A stretch of DNA of 64,000 nucleotides from Planctomycetales bacterium (GCA_027451885.1 DAIDHX010000301.1:1-64000); one strand, 5' to 3'; shown: positions 8,161 through 17,680, counted from the stretch's first letter. A program made the numbers and translations. The notes: generated by a model from the letters alone, not told the origin.

Positions 8161-9147
8161 ATGGTGCACTTACCGTATCGCTCTCTGACGAAACGGATGT
8201 CAGCGCTCGCGGAGCCGGGCTTGCTTCTGTTGCTACTCGTGATCGTGGATGCGATTCTCTCCGCCTACCTCGACATGCCGCGCACCCGTGGTGAACAGGC
8301 CGAGAAGGGTGTGATTTCGCTGCGGAGGCTGAGCCTGCGCGACAACCAGGGACGCGACAGGCTCAATCTCGGCGTGGGAGCTTCGGGGGATGCATTTCTT
8401 CAGATCCTGGATGTCTCGGAATTCCCCCTGGTATCGCTCGTCCCTTACCAGACGGGGAACATGATCCTTGGTCTGTCCGATAAGAACGCGAGGAATGGAC
8501 CCGCGCTGGGGATCCGTGAGGACGGCGCGAGTGGCATCTGGTTGGTTACGAACTGGGACACGCTCTATTACGCGCGTTGTGGCGCTGATGGATTCGTCCG
8601 CGAGGTTTTCTGGGACCGGGAATCAAGAGAGCGTGAAGCCCGTGGCGCTGCTCCCAGGGATGGCAGCCATCGTCTTTCCAACCGCATCCTGAGCGACGGC
8701 GAGGTCTTCAGCTCGATCTTCATGGGTACGGGAGGCCGACCCTCCGTCAACCGCATATGTGGAAAGTACAACTATTCGCGCGTGGAACTCCGCTCGCCGG
8801 ATCGGCGCATCGGGCTCGAACTGGGGCTCAACGAGTCCGGTACAGCCTCGCTCGATCTTGGCGACCGTTTTGGCACATTGCGCGCATCCTTTGCGTGCCA
8901 CTCTCTGGGAAACACAACCTTCCGGCTGTTCGACCCGGGAGGCAAGGAACGGCTCTCGCTGGGGTCAGTTGCGACAACCTGGCTTACGCTCCGGGGCCAA
9001 AGTCACGCTCGACCTGTCCTGCTAGGCATGAGAGGCGAGACGGGCGAATGCGCATGTCTGGTGGTGTCCGACGCTCAGGAGACCGAGCAAACCGTGCTCA
9101 GGATTGACCGGCGGTCGGGACCAGCGCTGCTGATGTCCCCACGCTGA
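8161..9147 (+). CDS. Membrane-anchored 23-residue-repeat protein
   Basis: A 328-residue protein of unknown function, second gene of a pair with the eleven-repeat protein 3 bases upstream. A strongly hydrophobic helix (residues about 18-36, G-L-L-L-L-L-L-V-I-V) anchors it. The outside part starts with three regular 23-residue units. Then comes a diverged centre with several tryptophans, tyrosines and cysteines (about residues 115-205), and about five further units of 21-25 residues. The centre may be a distinct inserted domain. The family plan (anchor, linker, repeats) matches the genes at 1023 and 1930. Confidence 0.8.
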   Translation: MVHLPYRSLTKRMSALAEPGLLLLLLVIVDAILSAYLDMPRTRGEQAEKGVISLRRLSLRDNQGRDRLNLGVGASGDAFLQILDVSEFPLVSLVPYQTGNMILGLSDKNARNGPALGIREDGASGIWLVTNWDTLYYARCGADGFVREVFWDRESREREARGAAPRDGSHRLSNRILSDGEVFSSIFMGTGGRPSVNRICGKYNYSRVELRSPDRRIGLELGLNESGTASLDLGDRFGTLRASFACHSLGNTTFRLFDPGGKERLSLGSVATTWLTLRGQSHARPVLLGMRGETGECACLVVSDAQETEQTVLRIDRRSGPALLMSPR

Positions 9148-9649
9148 GAGAGGCCCCCGTCGCGTCGGTGGACTCGATGATTGGAAGGTCTGCCCCAGCA
9201 AGCGGAACGTCCCTTGCGACACGGAGTCGATCCGCGTCCTCGTCTCGTGCATCCTTCGCCTCATCCTGGAGATGCAGGCGCGGTTGGGCGCGCTGGCCGC
9301 CAACAGGATGCGCGGCTGGCGATCACTGGGGCCGCCGTCGAGGTTGACCACGAACGGCTCCAGCCGCTTCTCAGGGCACGCGCTGCTTCTCAGGTTGCAC
9401 GGAAAAGCCCTCCGAATCGCGCGATGAATCGGACCAAAGGGCAATTTCCGCTTCCGATTCCCGGAACGGCGCTGAGCGATCTGAGACGGTGTTGAAAAAA
9501 ATCATCGACATTTCACGTAAGTTGTTTCTCACAAGCAACGTTGCGCGGATCCGCGGTTTCTGACAATTGATGATCATTTATACATTTCCTCACTCTAAAC
9601 TGAATCGGAGACAAGAGTCTCGATTCGCAACTCATTCCCTGGTGGACAC
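9148..9649. other. Gene-free stretch upstream of PEP-CTERM pseudogene
   Basis: About 500 bases without a recognisable gene; frames here give arginine- and proline-rich peptides typical of shadows. The right part (about 9500-9600) is A/T-richer. It holds a perfect 12-base palindrome, CGCGGATCCGCG, at 9544-9555 and a small GTTG/CAAC hairpin before it. It may contain the old promoter of the decayed gene at 9650. Confidence 0.35.
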
Positions 9650-9886
9650 ATGGCCTCACGACTGGGACATGCGTAGGTCATCGCCGGTTGGGTGCCGGCG
9701 CTGATTGGCGGCATTGACATTGCAAGCGCACAGGCCGGCATGGTGATGACTTCGGGCAAAATGAGGCCCATCGCGGATCCGACCTACCGATCCATTTTCC
9801 GGCTCGAGCTGACCCCGGGCGCAACGCTCGATACGGGTGGTTCCATCACGATTTATGACTTGCCGGGCGTGTATTCGGGAGCGTAG
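9650..9886 (+). pseudogene. Decayed, truncated copy of the PEP-CTERM protein gene
   Basis: From ATG 9650 the frame reads M-A-S-R-L-G-H-A then a TAG at 9674-9676. After the stop the same frame continues as a clear match to residues 10-80 of the intact protein at 10171. It includes R-P-I-A-D-P-T-Y against M-P-I-G-D-P-T-Y and Y-D-L-P-G-V-Y in both. By eye about 25 of 39 residues agree over the best part. A second TAG (9884-9886) ends the similarity, so the C-terminal half and the PEP-CTERM anchor are missing. A short protein from GTG 9692 is conceivable but would lack the signal peptide start. I read this as a tandem duplicate that lost function. Confidence 0.75.
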
Positions 9887-10170
9887 CCGAATAATTTCGT
9901 CGACGCATCGGGGGCAGCGCAACGCATTCAAAGTCTGAATGCGTTCGTAGTTCGGTCGCGCGACCGCGGGGGCGCGATCTCGCTCGGTGTCTCAGCGGAG
10001 TTTAGCAGCGAATTCCGTGATCGAATGACTCGGGCTGCCCCCTGTTCCCAAAAAGCAACATGAGGTCAATCCATCATTGCTCGCCAAGGAGCAACGTTGA
10101 TATACTCAGATCGCCTTGCGTGTTCTCGAGATCGGTCGACTCCGTTCGTCACTCGTTTGATGGAGGAGAC

Positions 10171-10764
10171 ATGGCATCACGACTGGGACGTGTATCTCTC
10201 ATCGCTGGATGCGTTGCGGCTCTGATTAGCTTCGGTGGGTTTGCCACGGCTCACGGTGGCATCGTGATCGGCTCTGGCCGGGTCATGCCGATCGGTGACC
10301 CAACATATGAGTACGTGTTTGACGTTCAGCTCACGGGCGGGACGACGTTGAATACGGGTGGTTACATCACGGTCTACGACCTTCCCGGCGTGTACGCGGG
10401 GTCGACCACTTCTCAGCCGAGTCTGTTGTGGGGCGCGAGCATCCAGTATCTGGGGATCACGCCAACCGGTACTCCCACGATCACGGATAGCGCGTCCATT
10501 TACAACGTGACCTGGCAGTGGAACGGTCCCACGGTCACCAACGAAGGCACGGGAAACGTGGACCTGGGCAACTTTGTGATCACGACGAATTTGACGTCAC
10601 CGCCGGCACCCACGCTGGTGTATGTGGGGTCGCTCGGCGGCAATCAGTATTCGAACATGGGGCTCGTGATTGTTCCCGAGCCTTCCTCGGCCCTCTTGCT
10701 CGGCTCGGCGGGAGTTCTTGTGCCTGCCGCCGTAACTCTCAGGCGGCGTCGCAGGAGAGTCTGA
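10171..10764 (+). CDS. PEP-CTERM sorted exported protein
   Basis: A 197-residue secreted protein. Residues 1-28 are a signal peptide. The C-terminus has the sorting signal V-P-E-P-S-S-A, a hydrophobic helix, and a run of arginines (R-R-R-R-R-R-V), which in this family is cut and handled by an exosortase. No exosortase gene is in the window. ATG 10171 is chosen because TGGAGGAG lies just upstream and the signal peptide begins there. The body is rich in Gly, Thr and Tyr with no known catalytic motif, so the role in the envelope or matrix is unknown. A decayed paralog lies directly upstream. A weak promoter-like TATACT is at 10101-10106 next to a TTGCTC/GAGCAA hairpin (10077-10094). Confidence 0.85.
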   Translation: MASRLGRVSLIAGCVAALISFGGFATAHGGIVIGSGRVMPIGDPTYEYVFDVQLTGGTTLNTGGYITVYDLPGVYAGSTTSQPSLLWGASIQYLGITPTGTPTITDSASIYNVTWQWNGPTVTNEGTGNVDLGNFVITTNLTSPPAPTLVYVGSLGGNQYSNMGLVIVPEPSSALLLGSAGVLVPAAVTLRRRRRRV

Positions 10765-10821
10765 AGCCGTACTTCACTCACGAGCGTCGTGTTGCTTGTG
10801 AGAGCAGTCGAACCATCCTCG

Positions 10822-10860
10822 AGCCTGCCCTGCATCCCATCGGATCGGGCAGGCTTTCTT
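10822..10860 (+). terminator. Rho-independent terminator
   Basis: A perfect 9-base stem, AGCCTGCCC at 10822-10830 with GGGCAGGCT at 10847-10855, closes a 16-base loop and runs into TTCTT. It lies about 60 bases after the PEP-CTERM stop and before the convergent kinase gene. Confidence 0.75.
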
Positions 10861-10929
10861 GTTTCGCGGGCGCTGGGCTCGGTTGCGGGTGCGGGCAATG
10901 CGCTTCTCGAGCAGCTCGATCGGGAGAGA

Positions 10930-13900
10930 TCAGTTTGCCGAGCTGAGCAGCGTGTTCATGATCGCCTGATATTCAGGGCGAGACTGGAGCCGCTTCAAAT
11001 CGGGGTCGTTTTTCACCTGGTCGATCAACCTGGGGCTGGAATCCACGACCTCGCGTAAAAAGATGACCACCCGGCCCACCTGGCCGCGGACGAACCTGTC
11101 ACGTTCGCCGCTTGCGAGCTTGTCGTCGTGCTCGGCTTTCTGGATTACCCTGGCGAGCAAGCGTGCGGAGTCGAGGCATGCCTGCGCCCGTTCGGCGACA
11201 GGCACCGCGACGGGAAGTTCAATCGCCGCTGTGCTTGCGGCCTGGTAGTCGCCACGGTCGAGCTGCACGGCGGCCATCTCGCGGAGATGATCACCCACGA
11301 GCTTGCGAATGGAGTTGCGATTCCGGCTCAACTGGGCGGCCTTCTTCTGGTGGACAATGGCCTCGTCGAGCGTGTTTCGAGCCTGGTCGAGCTGCTTCTC
11401 GCGATGGAAGAGGGTACCCTGCGTGCCCAGCACCTGGCCGTAGTTGCTCAGGAGGTCGATCGAGCGCGGGTTGTGCTCCAGAAGCGATTTGAAGCTGGAA
11501 ACGGCGGCGGCCAGCAGAGGCTGGGCTTCCTTGCCGCGTCCCTGATCCATCAGGTATTCGCCGATGTTGTACTGGGCGATGGCCAGGCGGTGGTGATCTT
11601 CCGCGGTCGCCCTGGGAGCCTCGGCCAGATTTTTGTAGATGGCCCTGGCTGCCTCCAGGCTGGCGAGTGCTCCGGGCAGCTTGCTTTCGCGCTCGAGCTC
11701 GCCCCGATTGTTGAGAACATCGGCCCGATCACGCGACCTGAGCCGCTGCTCTGGGGTCTCAACCTCGAGCGCGGCGAGCGCCTTGTTGTAAAGCTCCATG
11801 GCGCGATCAACGTGCCCCGCCGAGGCCACGACCGGCCCCAGATTTCGCAGACAACGAACCAGATCGCCGCGGTAATCCACGTTGTCTGGGTACTGCTGAA
11901 CGAGTTTCTCGGCCAGGACGCGTGCGGTTTCGTAAGTGGGCTCAACCTGCGCGGGATCGAGCACTTCGTACGCCATCGCCAGGTTGGAAAGCACGCCGGA
12001 GAGCATCTGCGAATAGCGTGGCTTGTCTGGGAACTGCTTCACGAGCGACGCGTCGAGCTTGCGGGCTGACTCGAGCTCCGCGAGGGCTTCACGCGCCTCG
12101 CCCCGATTGAGCAGGAAGTAACCCAGATTATTGTGGCACTTGGAGAGATCGACGGCGATCTGGACATCATCTGGATGGGCGGTGTGGATCTTCCGATTGA
12201 TCTCCAGGGCCCGGGTGAGAACGCCCTTCGCCTCGTTATTCTGGCTGTCGCTCATGACGAGATTGCCCAGATTCATGAGTGTTCTGGCGAGCTCGCGCTG
12301 ATACTCGGGCCGATCGGGGTAATCCTGGGTGAGTCGATCGACAAGCGGCAGCTCCTTGCGCAGGAAAGCCTCGGATTCAGAAGGCTGCCCCAGATCACCC
12401 TTGATCAGAGCGAGGCTGTTGTACGCTTTCGCCAGAACTTCGCGGTGCCGAGGAACGGTGGGATACTGAGCAACCAGCTTCTCGAGCAGGGCGATGGCCG
12501 CGGTGTAATCGTCGGTTGCCGGCTTGAATGCGCCGAGCTCGCGCTCAACCCAACCGCGGGCGTCATGGGCCAGGGCCAGCTCATTCGAGGCTTCACCCTG
12601 GCGTGGGGCTGGTTCACCATCCCCTGGCGTGGCGGTCATGGCCCGATTGAGCTCTGCGATCGCCTGGTCATAGGTCGACCTTGCCTCCTTGAAGTGCCCA
12701 TTGTGCCGCTGCAGGTCGGCCAGACTCTTGCGTGACTGGCCCAGGCGCATCTGATCAAGAACACTGGCGCCCGCCGCGGCAGCGAATTTGGTCTGGCTGG
12801 TAATGGCCTCCTGATAGAGCGGCTCGGCCTGGTCTTTGTCCTTGCCGACCTGCACGAGGAGATTACCCAGGAGGGTGCGGGTGCGAGCGAGTTCGCGCGC
12901 GGCGGCATTTTGCTCCGCCAGGGGAAGGTAAAGCTCGATCGCTCTGCGGTATTGCGTTTCGGATTCAGCATGACGGCCGAGCTTGCGCAAAATGTCGCCC
13001 ATCTGGGTGCGTGCCTGGGCGTGCTCGAGGCGGACGCCTGGGTCGTGAGCGATCCTGGTCGTGTACTTCTCGAAATAAGTCAGTGCCTGGTTCAGGAATT
13101 CTTTCTGGATCGGGTCCAGGTCGTCGTCGAAGCCGATCTCGGCCCCCTTGGCGAGCAGGTGGACCATCTCTCGGGCTTGCTTGCCCTGGGTCTCGGCCTC
13201 GTTGCGTTCCCGGCTTACGAGCACGGTGGTCACGGCGAGGGCGAAGGTGCCTGTGACGAGCAGGCCGAGCGCCGCGGCGACCGCCGTGCGATGCCGCCTC
13301 GCCCAGCGCGCCAGCCGCTGAGTCCACGGCTCCGCAAAGGCGTGAACCGGCTCATCAGCCAGGTAGCGCTGGACTTCCTGTGCAAGCTCGGACGCCGAGG
13401 AATAGCGATTCTCAGGCGCCTTCGAGATCGCCTTCAGGCAAACGGCCTCGAGAGCGGATGAAACCTCGGGCACGATCTGTCGTGGAGGAGTCGGTTCCTC
13501 CTGGCAGACCTTGCGGATGACTTCCGAGGTCTTGTTGCCGATGAACGGGGGACGCCCGGTCAGGATTTCGAAAAGAATCGCGCCCAGGCCGTAAACATCG
13601 GTCCGCTGGTCGACCAGGTCGTGGCGGCCCTGGGCTTGCTCGGGCGCCATGTAGGCCGGAGTGCCCAGGAGCTGCCCCTGCATCGTGCCGTCGATTCCGG
13701 CGCCTGATTCGGGCTGGGTGACCTGGTAGCCCTGGGCATGAACATGATAGCCGTTACTTCCCTCACGCGAGCTGATGTAGGAGAAGTCGATGGGAGCCAG
13801 CCCAGCCTGGGTCGCTCCCGACTCCGCAACGGTGTGGTCGGGATCAGCGGCGGCGGCGGCTTGCGTGGGAGCATCGCTCGATCCCGCCGCCGGCTCCCGC

Positions 13901-14778
13901 GGGACCTGCCCGCTTGCATGCTGATCCGGGGCGATTCGCTTGGCCAGACCCCAGTCGAGGACCATGACCTCGCCAAAATCCCCCAGCACGATGTTCTGGC
14001 CCTTCAAATCGCGGTGAATCACCCCCCGCGCATGGGCGTAAGCCAGGGCATGGCAAACCCCGACGAAGGCGGTGAGCAGCTCAACACCGCCGACCGAATT
14101 CTTGACCCCGGCCGCGCGTTCCTTGTGATAATCGCGAATCGCCTCCGAAAGTGTTTTACCCCGGACAAACCGCATCGTGTAATAAGGCGTTTCACCCTCG
14201 CCCATTTCATAGACGGGGACGATGCCGGGGTGCTCGAGCTGGGCCGTTACCTTGGCTTCGTAGAGGAATCGTGAACAGACGGTGGGGTTATCCATCTGCT
14301 CCGGGCGAAGCTCCTTGAGTGCGATCTGACGGCCCAAAGCACCGTCGCGAGCCAGCCAGACGCGGCCCATCCCCCCCTTGGCGTGGAGATGAGTGAGGGT
14401 ATAACGCTCGCGGTTTTCTTCTCCCAGTCTTCCCAGCACCTGGTGCGCGCTCTGCGCTGAGGGCAGGCTGAGCTTGCCTTCGAGCTCGAGCACGGTGTTG
14501 GCCGCAACGCCTCGGATGGCTTCCAGCGAGCGGCCGTCGATCGTGGCGGCCAGCGTGGCTTGCGGATCACCGCCGTGGGTTGCAAGCTCATGCTCCACAG
14601 CCTCTTCAAGCTGTGTACGCTGCTCGACCGTCATCAGACCCCGTTCCATCATCAGGTCAGCGAGTTTCTGGTTGGGCTCGCCGACCCAATCGGCGCAGGT
14701 TTCCGCGAGTCGATCCGCGTCGACCACGCCATTCTGAAGGGCCACCACACCGAAGAGCAAGTTGCGTTCGGGATCCAT
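10930..14778 (-). CDS. Transmembrane Ser/Thr protein kinase with TPR repeats
   Basis: A 1282-residue Hanks-type kinase. An N-terminal region of about 125 residues is alpha-helical and acidic. The kinase domain (about 126-475) has glycine loop G-G-M-G-R-V, lysine K155, H-R-D at 255-257 and, in place of DFG, D-W-G at 275-277. A poorly conserved insert of about 75 residues rich in alanine, serine and threonine follows the D-W-G. After the domain comes one membrane helix (about 500-525), so the long C-terminal part lies across the membrane. That part is a chain of tetratricopeptide repeats with repeated L-G and Y-x-x-A-L signatures, used for protein contact. GAGG precedes the start. Substrates are unknown; the BlaI/M56 pair upstream is a separate unit. 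Confidence 0.92.
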   Translation of the reverse strand: MDPERNLLFGVVALQNGVVDADRLAETCADWVGEPNQKLADLMMERGLMTVEQRTQLEEAVEHELATHGGDPQATLAATIDGRSLEAIRGVAANTVLELEGKLSLPSAQSAHQVLGRLGEENRERYTLTHLHAKGGMGRVWLARDGALGRQIALKELRPEQMDNPTVCSRFLYEAKVTAQLEHPGIVPVYEMGEGETPYYTMRFVRGKTLSEAIRDYHKERAAGVKNSVGGVELLTAFVGVCHALAYAHARGVIHRDLKGQNIVLGDFGEVMVLDWGLAKRIAPDQHASGQVPREPAAGSSDAPTQAAAAADPDHTVAESGATQAGLAPIDFSYISSREGSNGYHVHAQGYQVTQPESGAGIDGTMQGQLLGTPAYMAPEQAQGRHDLVDQRTDVYGLGAILFEILTGRPPFIGNKTSEVIRKVCQEEPTPPRQIVPEVSSALEAVCLKAISKAPENRYSSASELAQEVQRYLADEPVHAFAEPWTQRLARWARRHRTAVAAALGLLVTGTFALAVTTVLVSRERNEAETQGKQAREMVHLLAKGAEIGFDDDLDPIQKEFLNQALTYFEKYTTRIAHDPGVRLEHAQARTQMGDILRKLGRHAESETQYRRAIELYLPLAEQNAAARELARTRTLLGNLLVQVGKDKDQAEPLYQEAITSQTKFAAAAGASVLDQMRLGQSRKSLADLQRHNGHFKEARSTYDQAIAELNRAMTATPGDGEPAPRQGEASNELALAHDARGWVERELGAFKPATDDYTAAIALLEKLVAQYPTVPRHREVLAKAYNSLALIKGDLGQPSESEAFLRKELPLVDRLTQDYPDRPEYQRELARTLMNLGNLVMSDSQNNEAKGVLTRALEINRKIHTAHPDDVQIAVDLSKCHNNLGYFLLNRGEAREALAELESARKLDASLVKQFPDKPRYSQMLSGVLSNLAMAYEVLDPAQVEPTYETARVLAEKLVQQYPDNVDYRGDLVRCLRNLGPVVASAGHVDRAMELYNKALAALEVETPEQRLRSRDRADVLNNRGELERESKLPGALASLEAARAIYKNLAEAPRATAEDHHRLAIAQYNIGEYLMDQGRGKEAQPLLAAAVSSFKSLLEHNPRSIDLLSNYGQVLGTQGTLFHREKQLDQARNTLDEAIVHQKKAAQLSRNRNSIRKLVGDHLREMAAVQLDRGDYQAASTAAIELPVAVPVAERAQACLDSARLLARVIQKAEHDDKLASGERDRFVRGQVGRVVIFLREVVDSSPRLIDQVKNDPDLKRLQSRPEYQAIMNTLLSSAN

Positions 14779-15056
14779 GGACGCCTCGCCGTTTGGTTCA
14801 AAACGACTGCATCAACTGGCCTGGCTGCAACCCAGGACGGATTCCAGGCACAGTCGAGAAAGATCAATCGCCGTCAATGATCAAGAAAAACAGACGCAAA
14901 TCGGTCCATCGATTGCTTGATTGCGCGATACTGATCTTAGCCATGCCCAGGGGCTCTGAACAGTCAGTGCATGTAAATTCCCTGGCTTGATCTGCCCACT
15001 TCTCTGCCCAATCCTCACAACCGTCTGGGGGACTGTTCCAGCAGCCATTACGTGCG

Positions 15057-15087
15057 AAGGGCCGGAGCGTCACGCGCCCCGGCCCTT
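15057..15087 (-). terminator. GC-rich hairpin after the M56 gene
   Basis: A stem of AAGGGCCGG/CCGGCCCTT extended by GCG/CGC across one mismatch sits 52 bases past the M56 stop. The T-run on the - strand is poor, so it may act as a pause or weak terminator. The rest of 14779-15138 holds no gene that I can support. Confidence 0.45.
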
Positions 15088-15138
15088 CTTGCTGTCTCCG
15101 GGCTGATCAGGCCACGAAGGCGAGATTACCCGCGTTGG

Positions 15139-17220
15139 CTATTTCTTACCACCATTCGCGGGATCGGGATCGGTGTGATCATCGCCCTCGCGGCGCAGGC
15201 GCTCGAGCTCTTTTTGAAGGCGATTGATCTCGGTCTCGACGCGGCGAATCCTTTCTTCCCGCGCTTTCTGCCGCGCGGCGGCAAGCAGCTTGTCGTGCTT
15301 CGCGAGAGCGAGGTGCTTCGCGCGAGCGAGGTCGCGTGCCTTCTCGATTTCAGCCCGCCTGGCCTCGGCACGCGTGCGCATTTCCGCGGCTTTGGACTCC
15401 GCCAGCGCTTTCTCATCCTGGGGCCGCTTTTCGGCTTCCTTGACCGATTCTCTGGTGTCTGCGTCGTCCTGGTGCCTGGCCTTGAGCTCCTTGTTTAACT
15501 TGGTCTCGAGCTCCTTGCCCAGTTTTTTCATCCTGGCTTCGAACTCAGATCCTTCACCGAGCTTCGATTCCAGTTCCCTGGCCAGGTCCTTCATTTTGGC
15601 TTCGAATTCCGATCCTTCACCCAGCTTGGCCTCGAGCTCCTTGCCCAGTTTTTGCATGGCTTTCTCGAAATCCGAGCCCGGGCCGAACTTGGCTTCCATT
15701 TCCTTGCCAAGCTTTGCACTCAGGGCTTGCATCTCTTTCTCGAGCTTCGCCGCCAGCTCCTGGCCTGGCGTGCCTTTGACCTCAACCTTCACCTCGCTCC
15801 TGGGCCTGGATTTGGACCCGCCCCTGGTGCTGGGCTCTGCTTTTGGTTCAGCCCTGGGCTCCGCCTGCTCGCGAGCCAGCCGCTCCTGGGCCCTGGCCAG
15901 TTTCTTGAGCGCTGCCTCAAGCGCCCGCTGCTGCCGCTCCACGGCTTTCAGCTCACGCTCAAGCGCCCGGGCGTGCGCAGCCCCGGCGCTGTCCTTGCCA
16001 GCGTCGTTGTCCTCGTCATCCTTGCTGGCGGCGGCATCTGCCTGGTCCACGTCCTGGTGCTTTGCCGGTTTGGCGCTGGTCTTGTCGCCGTCCTGGGCGA
16101 TCGCGGCCGGAGCGGGTGAGCTTACCGTGGCCGCTTCGTCGGCCTTCGCTGTCATCCAGGAGGGAATCGAAACCAGAAACAGCAGTGCGATGCCGAGCGC
16201 CCCCCACGGGGAAACGCGATGACGCACATTTTCATTCAAGATCATGTTCAACCTCCGTTCGACGAATCGTCCTTGCCCAGCGACGCCCAGAGCGGGCGCA
16301 GGGGAGCCAGGCGCGGCAAGCGATTCGCAGATTTGGTACAGAACCTGGGCGTACGCGAACCGATTCGCGGGGCGGGTTGAGATAACCCAGGCATCGCACG
16401 CGAGCTCGGATTCGGTCTCGAGCCGGGCGCGGGTGAGCCAGTAGAGCGGATGCCACCACCAGAATAGACTGGCGAAGAGGTCGAGCCTGCGGACCCAGTG
16501 GTCGCCGCGTTTCAAGTGTGCGAGCTCATGCACCAGGATCGCGGGCCACCTGTCTGGGGGCAGAGAATCCAGCAGCCGCTCCGGTAAAAGAAGCCTGGGA
16601 CGTCCCAGGCACCACAGAACCGGCGAAGGCAAGCCAGGGATCGCCAGGAGCATGGGAGCGCGCACGCCAAGCTCCTGGCCAAGCGCCTCGGCTTCGCGCA
16701 CGAGGGCTTCGGGCGCGGGGCGCCCCCAGGCCAGGAAACGCCTGAAACGCATGATTTGCACGCCTCGCCAAAGCGCGAGCACAAGCCCCCCAAGCAACCA
16801 GCCGCCGATCGCGATCCTTGCCAGGCCGCCGGCCTCTGGGCGGTCGTTCTCCTTTGGCTCGGACGTCTTTGGCTCGGACGTCCCGGCTTGATCGACCTGG
16901 GCGAGGAGAGCCGTGATTTCACCCGGATCGAGCTTGAAATCAAGCGGCAAAGGCTCGGCCAGCGATTCGGGCGTGATGTCGTCGGCCGGAAGCCGGAGGA
17001 TGTCGCAATTGACCGGATCGCGCGCAGGGAACCAGGTTGGTACTTGCCAGCACCGAGCCCAGGGCCAGGCGGCGAGCGGCGGCGTGATCAATTTCACAAG
17101 CACAAGCACCCACAGCGCGTGTCGAACGGTGGGGCTACGCGGCAGGAGCCGGCCGATTCCAAGCGCCAGCACCGCCAGTATCCCCGCGACCAGTGTTGTT
17201 TCAACGAGCCAGCTTGCCAT
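15139..17220 (-). CDS. BlaR1-like M56 metalloprotease with coiled-coil sensor region
   Basis: A 693-residue membrane protease of the M56 family, which normally cuts a partner BlaI repressor after a signal. Membrane helices lie near residues 5-25, 33-52 and 135-155. The zinc motif H-E-L-A-H is at 231-235, then W-W-W-H-P-L-Y-W-L and E-S-E-L-A-C-D (third ligand region). A further helix (about 365-385) leads to some 300 residues of charged coiled coil. This contains near-repeats around E-L-E-A-K-L-G-E-G-S-E-F-E and ends in a Lys/Arg/Glu-rich helix. There is no penicillin-binding sensor domain, so the signal is not a beta-lactam by the usual route. ATG 17220 has GAGGGAG upstream and follows blaI by 52 bases. 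Confidence 0.85.
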   Translation of the reverse strand: MASWLVETTLVAGILAVLALGIGRLLPRSPTVRHALWVLVLVKLITPPLAAWPWARCWQVPTWFPARDPVNCDILRLPADDITPESLAEPLPLDFKLDPGEITALLAQVDQAGTSEPKTSEPKENDRPEAGGLARIAIGGWLLGGLVLALWRGVQIMRFRRFLAWGRPAPEALVREAEALGQELGVRAPMLLAIPGLPSPVLWCLGRPRLLLPERLLDSLPPDRWPAILVHELAHLKRGDHWVRRLDLFASLFWWWHPLYWLTRARLETESELACDAWVISTRPANRFAYAQVLYQICESLAAPGSPAPALGVAGQGRFVERRLNMILNENVRHRVSPWGALGIALLFLVSIPSWMTAKADEAATVSSPAPAAIAQDGDKTSAKPAKHQDVDQADAAASKDDEDNDAGKDSAGAAHARALERELKAVERQQRALEAALKKLARAQERLAREQAEPRAEPKAEPSTRGGSKSRPRSEVKVEVKGTPGQELAAKLEKEMQALSAKLGKEMEAKFGPGSDFEKAMQKLGKELEAKLGEGSEFEAKMKDLARELESKLGEGSEFEARMKKLGKELETKLNKELKARHQDDADTRESVKEAEKRPQDEKALAESKAAEMRTRAEARRAEIEKARDLARAKHLALAKHDKLLAAARQKAREERIRRVETEINRLQKELERLRREGDDHTDPDPANGGKK

Positions 17221-17272
17221 GGCCAACTCCCTCAAGCAGAGCCGAAGACCCACCCAATCGGCCACCATTGGT

Positions 17273-17680
17273 TCAGACGCTGGGCTTTGGCCCCGAGCCG
17301 CCGCGTTCCACAGCCTGATCAAGCACCGCCTTTAACCTCTTCAGCTCTTCGCGTGAGAAGCGATTTCCTTGCACCAGTGCCAGCACGAGCGGCGCCGCAT
17401 GGCCATCGCAAAGCTCGTCCGCCGCATCCTTGAGCCGCCGTTTCAGCAAGTCGTCACGCGAGACCACAGCCTGGTAAACATGCGGGACCGCTCGGCCGTC
17501 AACCGCCACGTATTTCTTGACGCAAAGCCGCTGAAGCAACGTGGCTACCGTCGTATAAGCCCAGCGCCGGCCTTGCCGTTCAAGCTCTTCATTCACAGCG
17601 CGAATGGGGGCCTGACCCAGCTCCCACAAAACCCGCAAAACTTCGCGCTCAGCCGCACTCAATTCCGGGCCCGTCGCCAT
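17273..17680 (-). CDS. blaI: BlaI/MecI-type transcriptional repressor
   Basis: A 135-residue winged-helix repressor. The N-terminus L-S-A-A-E-R-E-V-L-R-V-L-W and the recognition helix Y-T-T-V-A-T-L-L-Q-R-L match the BlaI/MecI family, and the C-terminal half has the dimerisation helices. In the family the dimer binds TACA/TGTA palindromes and is cleaved by an M56 protease encoded next to it, as here. ATG 17680 has GGGAG upstream. The operator-like palindromes at 17730-17765 sit in front of the gene, so it probably represses its own operon. Confidence 0.9.
   Translation of the reverse strand: MATGPELSAAEREVLRVLWELGQAPIRAVNEELERQGRRWAYTTVATLLQRLCVKKYVAVDGRAVPHVYQAVVSRDDLLKRRLKDAADELCDGHAAPLVLALVQGNRFSREELKRLKAVLDQAVERGGSGPKPSV

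Noticed and set aside
9181-9495. A 104-residue frame and its opposite-strand partner, possible transposase remnant
   Set aside because: No DDE, tyrosine or other transposase motif and no terminal repeats could be found.
11128-12069. Long + strand frame inside the kinase gene
   Set aside because: Shadow of the GC-rich TPR coding region on the other strand.
15224-16222. A 332-residue serine/alanine-rich + strand frame
   Set aside because: It is the mirror of the Glu/Lys-rich coiled coil in the M56 gene.
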